The notes beneath the pieces are model-generated. The model was given only the letters and a program-made list of their open reading frames with translations. It was not told the origin of the DNA and did not search any database. DNA of 10,794 nt from Actinomycetes bacterium (GTDB taxonomy: Bacteria > Actinomycetota > Acidimicrobiia > Acidimicrobiales > Microtrichaceae), in NCBI GenBank assembly GCA_023392475.1, contig JAEVZA010000458.1, positions 1 to 10,794 of the forward strand, read 5' to 3'. A program made the position numbers and the translations under genes. Positions 6,028 through 10,794 of the stretch are shown in pieces. Each line of letters begins with the position of its first letter. Positions within the stretch are counted from its first letter, which is position 1.

Positions 6028-6537
6028 GTGACGACGACCGGCTTCGAGCCACGGGTCCGGACGGCGGACGCGACCGACGTCCCGGAGCTCGAGCGACTGG
6101 CCGGCCTGGCGTTCGAGCACCTGACCACCCAGAAGGGCGGCGCCGTCTACCGGCTGCGCGACGCCCGCACCGACCCGGTCGCCCCGTCGCTCGGCGAGGA
6201 CGTCGCGGCGGCCGCGGCCGCACCGGCTCGTCGGACGGTCCTCGTCGGATCCCTCGGCGACGTCCCCGTCGGGTTCGCCACGGCGCACGTCGTGGACACG
6301 GCGGGCGGACCGCTCGCGGTGGTGGGGGAGCTGTACGTCGAACCCGAGGCGCGCCGGGTGGGCCTCGGCCACCTCCTCATGCGGTCGCTCGTCGACTGGG
6401 CCACCGCGGCCGGCTGCGTCGGCATCGACGCCGAGGCGCTCCCCGGCGACCGCGACACGAAGAACTTCTTCGAGGGCCTCGGGCTGGTGGCGAGGAAGAT
6501 CACCGTGCACCGCTCGTTCGGCGACGACGGTGCCTGA
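6028..6537 (+). CDS. GNAT family N-acetyltransferase
   Basis: 169 residues. The acetyl-CoA site is seen in VVGELYVEPEARRVGLGHLL (98-117): a beta strand, then the R-x-x-G-x-G loop (R109, G112, G114) that holds the pyrophosphate. The later segment DTKNFFEGLGLVARK (143-157) is the usual N-x-F-x-x-x-G-F/L motif at the end of the fold. Residues 25-65 form the variable N-terminal, acceptor-side part with an Ala-rich stretch (DVAAAAAAP). The enzyme should acetylate an amine, either a small molecule or a protein; the substrate cannot be told. It is third in the operon, 31 bases after the helical protein, and overlaps the Nudix start by 8 bases, implying translational coupling. The strong upstream GGAGG selects GTG 6028 over GTG 6022. 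Confidence 0.83.
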   Translation: MTTTGFEPRVRTADATDVPELERLAGLAFEHLTTQKGGAVYRLRDARTDPVAPSLGEDVAAAAAAPARRTVLVGSLGDVPVGFATAHVVDTAGGPLAVVGELYVEPEARRVGLGHLLMRSLVDWATAAGCVGIDAEALPGDRDTKNFFEGLGLVARKITVHRSFGDDGA

Positions 6538-6958
6538 CAGCGGACCGGCACCCGGACCGCGCCCCGAGGTGTGCGTGGGCGCCGTCGCGGTGCGTGGGAA
6601 CGACCTGCTGATGATCCGTCGCGGACACGGTCCGGCGGCGGGCCGGTGGTCCGTGCCCGGCGGCCGCGTGGAGCACGGTGAGACCCTGGCCGAGGCGGTG
6701 GTCCGCGAGCTGCTCGAGGAGACCGGTCAGGAGGGCCTGTGCGGCCCGTTCCTCGGGTGGGTCGAGCGCCTCGAGGAGGGCGAGCACTTCGTGATCCTCG
6801 ACTTCGAGGTGGTGGTGCTCTCCACCGACGAGCCCGTCGCCGGCGACGACGCGGCCGAGGCGCGCTGGGTGCCGGTGTGGGAGGTGCCGGAGCTCCCGCT
6901 CGTCGAGGGGCTCGCCGAGTTCCTCGACGAGCACGACATCATCGAGACGCTGACCTGA
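6530..6958 (+). CDS. Nudix hydrolase
   Basis: 142 residues with a complete Nudix box at 45-67: G45, E51, R59-E60, E63-E64 and G66 in the G-x5-E-x7-R-E-x-x-E-E-x-G arrangement. The last hydrophobic position is Gln (Q67). The strand before it (VCVGAVAVRGNDLLMIRR) and GRWSVPGG are typical of MutT/ADP-ribose-type members. The glutamates bind magnesium for hydrolysis of a nucleoside diphosphate linked to another group. The C-terminal part (EARWVPVWEVPEL) is the usual Nudix segment with no diagnostic substrate motif, so the target is unknown. GTG at 6530 lies inside the GNAT gene (8-base overlap), so translation is probably coupled. The stop codon is built into the terminator hairpin at 6957-6983. 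It is the last gene of the operon. Confidence 0.88.
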   Translation: MPDSGPAPGPRPEVCVGAVAVRGNDLLMIRRGHGPAAGRWSVPGGRVEHGETLAEAVVRELLEETGQEGLCGPFLGWVERLEEGEHFVILDFEVVVLSTDEPVAGDDAAEARWVPVWEVPELPLVEGLAEFLDEHDIIETLT

Positions 6959-6983
6959 CCCGCCCGCGTCACACGGGCGGGTC
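6957..6983. terminator. Strong hairpin between convergent Nudix and enoyl-CoA hydratase genes
   Basis: GACCCGCCCG (6957-6966) pairs perfectly over 10 bases with CGGGCGGGTC (6974-6983) around a 7-base loop. The left arm begins inside the Nudix stop codon (6956-6958). The other gene ends at 6993, so the hairpin can serve both strands. There is no long T-tract, as is common in high-GC Actinomycetota. Confidence 0.75.
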
Positions 6984-6992
6984 GTGGCGGCG

Positions 6993-7769
6993 TCAGCGGC
7001 CCTTCCACACGGGCTTGCGCTTCTCGGCGAAGGCGGTGAGCCCCTCCGAGAAGTCCTCGGTGCCAAACATCTTCACGATGCCGTCGCCCGACATCTTCCA
7101 GCCGACGTCGTCGGGCTGGTCGGTCGCCTCGATCACGATCTTGCGGCTCTCGCGCACGGCGAGCGGCGCGTTCTCGGTGATCTCGCCGGCGAACGCCTTC
7201 GCGGTGTCGAGCGCCTCGCCCTCGTCGCAGAGGCGGTTCACCCAGCCGAAGTCGTAGGCCCGCTCCGCCGGGAAGTCGAGACGGCCGGTGAGCGCGAGCT
7301 CCATCGCGACGTTCCGCGGGATCTTGCGGGGGAGGCGGAACAGGCCGCCGGCCGCGGCGACCAGGTTGCGCTTCACCTCGGGGATGCCGAACACGGCGGT
7401 GCGGGAGGCCACGACCAGGTCGGCGGCGAGCACCAGCTCGGTGCCGCCGGCCAGCGCGGGTCCGTCGACCGCGGCGATGATCGGCTTGGTGCGCTCCCGG
7501 GTCACGAACCCGCCGAAGCCGCCGCGCTCCGTCTGCATGCCGCCCGGATCGACGGCCATCTGCTTGAGGTCGGCGCCGGCGCAGAAGATGTAGCCCTTCT
7601 CAGTCCGGGCGCCGGTCAGGATGCCGACCCACACCTCGTCGTCGCCCTCGATCTGGTCGACGGCCGACTCGATGCCCTGCGCGACGTCGCTGTTCACGGC
7701 GTTGCGGGCGTCGGGCCGGTTGATCGTGATGATGCCGACGTTGCCCTGCTTCTCGTAGTCCACGCTCAT
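6993..7769 (-). CDS. Enoyl-CoA hydratase / crotonase family protein
   Basis: 258 residues. The oxyanion-hole segments are FCAGADLK (62-69) and GPALAGGTEL (103-112). Both acid/base glutamates expected of a true hydratase are present: E111 (in GGTEL) and E131 (in GIPEV), 20 residues apart like E144 and E164 of the rat enzyme. The N-terminal NVGIITINRPDARNAV is classical for the family. It should add water to trans-2-enoyl-CoA in beta-oxidation or a related acyl-CoA pathway in the cytosol. The start is ATG at 7769, not the upstream in-frame codons to 7889, because a TAGGTT -10 lies 7 bases before it and the upstream residues belong to the divergent gene's region. An inverted repeat resembling a TetR-type fatty-acid operator covers its -35 region. 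No other fad gene is adjacent. Confidence 0.92.
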   Translation of the reverse strand: MSVDYEKQGNVGIITINRPDARNAVNSDVAQGIESAVDQIEGDDEVWVGILTGARTEKGYIFCAGADLKQMAVDPGGMQTERGGFGGFVTRERTKPIIAAVDGPALAGGTELVLAADLVVASRTAVFGIPEVKRNLVAAAGGLFRLPRKIPRNVAMELALTGRLDFPAERAYDFGWVNRLCDEGEALDTAKAFAGEITENAPLAVRESRKIVIEATDQPDDVGWKMSGDGIVKMFGTEDFSEGLTAFAEKRKPVWKGR

Positions 7770-7776
7770 GGCCGGG

Positions 7777-7782
7777 AACCTA
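7777..7782 (-). promoter_or_regulatory. -10 element of a leaderless promoter for the enoyl-CoA hydratase gene
   Basis: Read on the minus strand, TAGGTT is followed by 7 bases (7776-7770) and then ATG at 7769. The expected -35 position (about 7800-7805) is inside the inverted repeat at 7790-7809, so a bound repressor would block the promoter. Confidence 0.55.
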
Positions 7783-7789
7783 GCGCGGA

Positions 7790-7809
7790 ACTTGACCGGT
7801 CGGTCTACT
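7790..7809. promoter_or_regulatory. Candidate TetR-type operator between divergent genes
   Basis: ACTTGACC (7790-7797) and GGTCTACT (7802-7809) are inverted with a 4-base spacer and match at 6 of 8 positions; the inner TTGACC/GGTCTA match at 5 of 6. It is the only AT-containing symmetric element in the 73-base divergent gap. It overlaps the -35 region of the enoyl-CoA hydratase promoter. Such GACC/GGTC dyads are typical of TetR-family repressors of acyl-CoA genes in Actinomycetota; the assignment is inference. Confidence 0.45.
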
Positions 7810-7830
7810 TCCCGGGCGCGCACGGCCCGG

Positions 7831-7836
7831 TACGGT
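7831..7836 (+). promoter_or_regulatory. -10 element of a leaderless promoter for the HAD phosphatase
   Basis: TACGGT lies 6 bases before GTG at 7843. TTCCCG at 7809-7814, 16 bases upstream, is a possible weak -35. It supports GTG 7843 over the in-frame ATG at 7768, which would overlap the divergent gene's start. Confidence 0.45.
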
Positions 7837-7842
7837 GCCGCC

Positions 7843-8400
7843 GTGCCCGACCCCGCCGTCTCCGCCCTCGTGTTCGACTTCGACGGCACCCTCGTCGACT
7901 CCGACCGCGCCCTCGTGCTGCCGTTCCTCGAGCTCGGCGTGCCCGAGGACGAGATCAGCTTCGGGCACGCGATCGCCGAGGAGTGCGACCGCCTCGGGCT
8001 CTCGATGCAGCGGTACGTGGACCTCTACGACGAGACCACCGTGCAGCCGTTCCCCGGCGTCGCCGACGTGGTGCCGAGGCTCCCGCGCTGGGCGCTGTGC
8101 TCGAACAAGCACCCGCAGGCCGGGCGAGCCGAGCTCGAGCGGCTCGGCTGGACGCCGGAGGTGGCGCTGTTCTCCGACCACTTCGACTGGGCCCACAAGT
8201 CGATCGTCCCGGTGCTGGAGCGCCTCGGGCTCGACGCGGGGGCCGTCGTGATGGTGGGGGACAGCCTCGGCGACGTGCGCTGCGCCGAGGAGGTCGGCTG
8301 CCGCTACGCCTGGGCCGGCTGGAACCCGCGCGTGGCCGAGGCGTCGCCCGAGGGGCTCGTGCTCGAGCGCCCCGAGCAGCTGCTCGACCTGTACGGCTGA
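7843..8400 (+). CDS. HAD superfamily phosphatase (phosphoglycolate-phosphatase-like)
   Basis: 185 residues with all four HAD motifs. Motif I is FDFDGTLVDSD (nucleophile D12, acid/base D14); motif II is S87 in ALCSNKHP; motif III is K119 in WAHKSIVPVLERLG; motif IV is MVGDSLGDV with D140 and D144. The cap between motif I and motif II is short and helical (about residues 20-70), so this is a small C1-capped enzyme related to Gph/phosphatase-like HADs. It should remove phosphate from a small metabolite; the substrate is not evident. GTG at 7843 is chosen because a -10 lies just before it and because the longer forms run into the divergent promoter and operator. The gene ends one base before the stop codon of the convergent gene, so their transcripts almost certainly overlap at the 3' ends. 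Confidence 0.88.
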   Translation: MPDPAVSALVFDFDGTLVDSDRALVLPFLELGVPEDEISFGHAIAEECDRLGLSMQRYVDLYDETTVQPFPGVADVVPRLPRWALCSNKHPQAGRAELERLGWTPEVALFSDHFDWAHKSIVPVLERLGLDAGAVVMVGDSLGDVRCAEEVGCRYAWAGWNPRVAEASPEGLVLERPEQLLDLYG

Positions 8401-8401
8401 G

Positions 8402-10126
8402 CTACGAGGCGTCCTCGGCGGAGGTCGCACCCTCGGCCGGGGCGGCCTCCTCCGCCGGTGCTGCGTCGTCGGCGGGAGCGGCTGCGTCGCTCGCCGTCGC
8501 GTCCTCGGCGGCAGCGGTCGCGTCGACCGATGCGGGCTCGTCCGCAGGCGCTGCGTCCTCAGCGGACGCAGCGTCCTCGGCGGGAGCTGCCTCGTCACCC
8601 GGAGCGGATCCGTCGGGCGCTGTCGATGTCGCGCCCTCGGCGGGAGCGGCGTCGGTGGCAGGCGCTGCGTCCTCGGCGAGCGTCGCGTCCTCGGTCGGTG
8701 CTGCGTCCTCGGTCGGTGCTGCGTCCGCCTCCGCCACCTCGGCCGCCGGAGCGCCCTGCTCGGGCGCCGGCGCCGCGGCTGCGCCGGCCGTGCTCGTGTC
8801 GGGCTCGGCGTCCTTCGGCGCCGTCTCGGCGTCGGTCGTCTCGGCCTGGGGCTCCTTCGCACCGCTCCCTCGCCCCGACGGCGCCGCGGCGCGGTCCTTG
8901 GGACCGCCCTCGCGCGGCTTCCGGGTGTCCCGGCCCTTCCCGCGCGGCGGGCGGCGGCGCTTCGCGGCGGCCGCCTCCGACGGATCGACCCCGAACATCG
9001 CCGCCACGGCCGGCACGCGGTCCGACACGCGTCGCACCGCCTCCAGCAGGTCCTCGCTCGGCGCCTCCGGGCGACCGGCGGGCGTCACCTGCTGACGGAC
9101 CGGTGAGTAGGCGAGGGCGTCGACCGCGGCCGCCCAGAGCTCCTGGTTCGTGCCCGGCGTGAGGCCCTCGGACACCGCGGCCACGAGGCGCGACGACAGC
9201 TCGACCGGCACGGGTGTGCCCGCCTTCGGCGGGCGCGAGCTGAGTCGGAGGGCGCGGACGAAGCGACCGGCGTCCAGGTTCGCGGTGATGTCCTCGATCC
9301 AGAGCACGTGCTCCTGCTCGACCCGGCGGGCGAGGCCCTCCTGGAGCTGGTCCTGGAGCTGGCGGGACTCCTCGTCCCGGGCCACGCCGTCGGCGGCCAC
9401 CACGACCGACCGCAGGTCCCGCAGGTCGAGCTCCTCGAGGTCGTCGAGCGCCGCGGTGGCGCGGTCCTTCCACTCCGCGGCACGCAGGCGGGGGAGCAGC
9501 TGCTCCGCCATCGCGACCAGCTGGTCGGCGGGCACCTCCGGCTGGTTCTTCTCCTTGGCCTCGGCGTTCTGCTTGGCGATCGCCTCGCGGACGGCGGGGA
9601 CGCCGCCCTTGAGCACCTGGTCGGCGATGGGCCGCTGCTCCACCGGGATCTCGTCGAGCACGGCGTTGCGGTGCGTGCGACCCGGCCGGAGGCGCTTCGG
9701 CTTCGGGCGCTCGGGCACCGGATCGGGCCGGGGTCCGCGGGGGCGATCGCCGCGGGGCCGGTCGCCCCGCTCCCGCCGCTCCCGGCGTGGACCGCGGTCG
9801 CCCCGGTCGCCGCGGTCGCGGTCCCGTCCACCGCCGCGGCCCTTCGGCGCGAGCTGCGTGGTGACCAGCGGCTCCTCGCGGCCCGAGCCCTTGATCTCGA
9901 GCAGCTCCGGGGCCTTGCGTGCCGCCTTCGGCGCCAGCACACCCGTGATCTCGATGCCGTCGATCAGGAACTCGGCGTCGGCCCGCAGCACGTCGCCGAC
10001 CCGGGAGCCGCCCGGCAGGAGGCCGCCGTCCATCTCGCCCTTGGGCTGCCGCGCTCCCGCGGCACGCCACGTCCAGGTGCCGTCGGGGCGTTCGGAGGTC
10101 AGCTCGATCTCGAGGCGGCGGGACAT
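8402..10126 (-). CDS. Large mosaic low-complexity protein, conserved core of unknown function, possibly RNA-binding
   Basis: 574 residues. Residues 1-80 form a compact beta-rich N-terminal domain (RLEIELTSERPDGTWTWRA, then VGDVLRADAEFLIDGIEI) that could be OB-like. Residues 94-145 are an Arg/Gly/Asp-rich disordered linker (RDRDRGDRGDRGPRRERR). Residues 146-380 are mostly helical, starting LRPGRTHRNAVLDEIPVEQR, with charged heptad-like stretches around 200-275. Residues 385-412 are basic (KRRRPPRGKGRD). Residues 426-574 are an acidic Ala/Pro/Asp/Glu repeat tail. RGG-like plus basic segments suggest RNA or ribosome binding, but no known domain is recognised. The start ATG at 10126 is supported by TAGGTT 8 bases upstream. 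The frame continues open to 10777, but those 217 residues are antisense to a HAD gene and are rejected. No signal peptide or membrane helix is seen. Confidence 0.8.
   Translation of the reverse strand: MSRRLEIELTSERPDGTWTWRAAGARQPKGEMDGGLLPGGSRVGDVLRADAEFLIDGIEITGVLAPKAARKAPELLEIKGSGREEPLVTTQLAPKGRGGGRDRDRGDRGDRGPRRERRERGDRPRGDRPRGPRPDPVPERPKPKRLRPGRTHRNAVLDEIPVEQRPIADQVLKGGVPAVREAIAKQNAEAKEKNQPEVPADQLVAMAEQLLPRLRAAEWKDRATAALDDLEELDLRDLRSVVVAADGVARDEESRQLQDQLQEGLARRVEQEHVLWIEDITANLDAGRFVRALRLSSRPPKAGTPVPVELSSRLVAAVSEGLTPGTNQELWAAAVDALAYSPVRQQVTPAGRPEAPSEDLLEAVRRVSDRVPAVAAMFGVDPSEAAAAKRRRPPRGKGRDTRKPREGGPKDRAAAPSGRGSGAKEPQAETTDAETAPKDAEPDTSTAGAAAAPAPEQGAPAAEVAEADAAPTEDAAPTEDATLAEDAAPATDAAPAEGATSTAPDGSAPGDEAAPAEDAASAEDAAPADEPASVDATAAAEDATASDAAAPADDAAPAEEAAPAEGATSAEDAS
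8405..8791 (-). repeat. Coding low-complexity repeat, degenerate DAAPAE hexapeptides
   Basis: The C-terminal 129 residues (446-574) are built from irregular copies of D-A-A-P-A/T-E. Two perfect 18-base units lie back to back at 8687-8704 and 8705-8722, encoding AAPTED twice (residues 469-480). Perfect units beside degenerate ones suggest recent slippage or unequal crossover. The tail would be acidic and unfolded. Confidence 0.8.
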
Positions 10127-10134
10127 GGTGGTCC

Positions 10135-10164
10135 AACCTAACGGACCGCTCTCCCGGTCAGGAA
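10135..10164 (-). promoter_or_regulatory. Promoter of the large low-complexity protein (leaderless type)
   Basis: On the minus strand TAGGTT occupies 10140-10135, followed by 8 bases and ATG at 10126. TTCCTG at 10164-10159, 18 bases further upstream, is a possible -35. The -10 is identical to that of the enoyl-CoA hydratase gene. Confidence 0.5.
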
Positions 10165-10225
10165 GCCGAGACCGGGCGCCCGACGCGGGCGGGGCGACCC
10201 ACCCCGGGCACGCCCTCCGGCCACC

Positions 10226-10794
10226 ATGGGTCACGTGCCGCTGCTCCTCGTCGACCTCGACGACACCCTCGTCGACCGGACCGCCGCCTTCCGCGGCTGG
10301 GCCGAGTCGTTCGTCGCGGAGCGCGGGCTCCCCGAGGGCGCGCTCGAGGCCCTCGTGGAGGAGGACCGGTCCGGGCGCCGACCGCGCGAGGAGTTCGTCG
10401 TGGCCGTGACGGACCGCCTCGGCCTCGAACGACCGCTCACCGTCGGGTACCTCGCCGACTACGTCGCGGGGTTCGTCCCCGACGTCGGCGTGCTGGACGC
10501 GCTCGCCAGGGCGCGCGCCGCCGGCTGGACGATCGTCGTGGTGACCAACGGCGGCCTCCCGCAGCTGTCCAAGCTGGCGATCGCCGGGCTCGAGCACTCG
10601 GTCGACGCCGCGCTCGTGTCCGGGCTCGAAGGGGTCCGCAAGCCGGACCCGAGGCTGTTCCGCCTCGCGGCGGAGCGGGCCGGCGAACCGCTCGAGGGCG
10701 CCTGGATGGTCGGCGACGACCCGGTCGCCGACGTGGGCGGGGCGGCGTCCGTCGGCATCGCCAGCGCGTGGCTGCACCGCGGGCGGCCCTGGCC
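10226..10794 (+). CDS. HAD superfamily hydrolase, 5' part (partial at window end)
   Basis: An open frame with no stop runs from ATG 10226 to the window edge, giving 189 residues. Counted from that ATG, the HAD motifs are complete: LVDLDDTLVD (D10, D12), VVVTNGG (T107, N108), GVRKPDPRLF (K139) and MVGDDPVADV (D164, D165, D169). The helical cap spans about 16-90. The K-P-D-P-R-x-F wording is typical of the YjjG/haloacid-dehalogenase-like branch, which dephosphorylates nucleotides or small phosphometabolites. The cut should remove only the C-terminal end. GTG at 10235 is an alternative start: CACCAT 7 bases before it could be a weak leaderless -10, and the protein would then begin VPLLLVDLDD. 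There is no Shine-Dalgarno sequence for either. It is divergent from the large protein, 99 bases away. Confidence 0.85.
   Translation, partial: MGHVPLLLVDLDDTLVDRTAAFRGWAESFVAERGLPEGALEALVEEDRSGRRPREEFVVAVTDRLGLERPLTVGYLADYVAGFVPDVGVLDALARARAAGWTIVVVTNGGLPQLSKLAIAGLEHSVDAALVSGLEGVRKPDPRLFRLAAERAGEPLEGAWMVGDDPVADVGGAASVGIASAWLHRGRPW

Noticed and set aside
8402..8850. Possible CRISPR-like or other non-coding repeat array
   Set aside because: Repeat units are in frame, vary in length and encode a consistent acidic hexapeptide; there are no spacers.
6984..9095. 703-residue forward frame spanning three genes
   Set aside because: It runs antisense to the enoyl-CoA hydratase, out of frame through the HAD gene, and antisense to the large protein, so it cannot be a real fusion.
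10127..10777. N-terminal extension of the large minus-strand protein by 217 codons
   Set aside because: It is antisense to the second HAD gene, which has all four HAD motifs, and the promoter with TAGGTT lies directly before ATG 10126.

Overview
The window is very GC-rich and densely coded, with GTG as well as ATG starts. It carries a DUF4193-type acidic zinc-ribbon protein, a TatA, and TANNNT-type -10 elements placed almost directly on start codons. Together these point to a high-GC Actinomycetota chromosome. An Acidimicrobiia-like lineage is my best guess, but the sequence alone does not prove it. There is no rRNA, tRNA, CRISPR array, insertion sequence, phage gene or other transfer signature, and no gap between genes exceeds about 135 bases. 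It reads as ordinary core or near-core chromosome with a few odd proteins.

Layout. Positions 1-602 hold the 3' part of a lipid/diacylglycerol-kinase-like gene, cut by the window edge. Four independently promoted forward genes follow: a zinc-less MDR-type oxidoreductase (630-1616), tatA (1689-1949), an M20D-type amidohydrolase/dipeptidase (2036-3172) and a 540-residue protein with two ThyX-like halves (3229-4851). A four-gene forward operon follows (4986-6958): DUF4193-like acidic zinc-ribbon protein, small helical protein, GNAT acetyltransferase and Nudix hydrolase. A strong hairpin at 6957-6983 separates it from a convergent enoyl-CoA hydratase (complement 6993-7769). That gene is divergent from a HAD phosphatase (7843-8400), and a TetR-operator-like inverted repeat lies between them. 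The HAD gene converges, one base apart, on a large low-complexity protein (complement 8402-10126). A second HAD hydrolase starts divergently at 10226 and runs off the end.

How the genes work together. Most look like housekeeping or peripheral metabolism: lipid kinase, oxidoreductase, beta-oxidation, Nudix clean-up, HAD phosphatases and Tat export. They do not form one pathway. The only clear operon is 4986-6958.

The two most distinctive signals are these. First, seven genes have a TANNNT hexamer ending 6-8 bases before the start codon, so transcripts are probably leaderless; this also fixes several start codons. Second, the tandem ThyX-like protein has its two halves degenerated in different parts of the ThyX signature. 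I found no convincing evidence for a wholly new defence or mobile system here.
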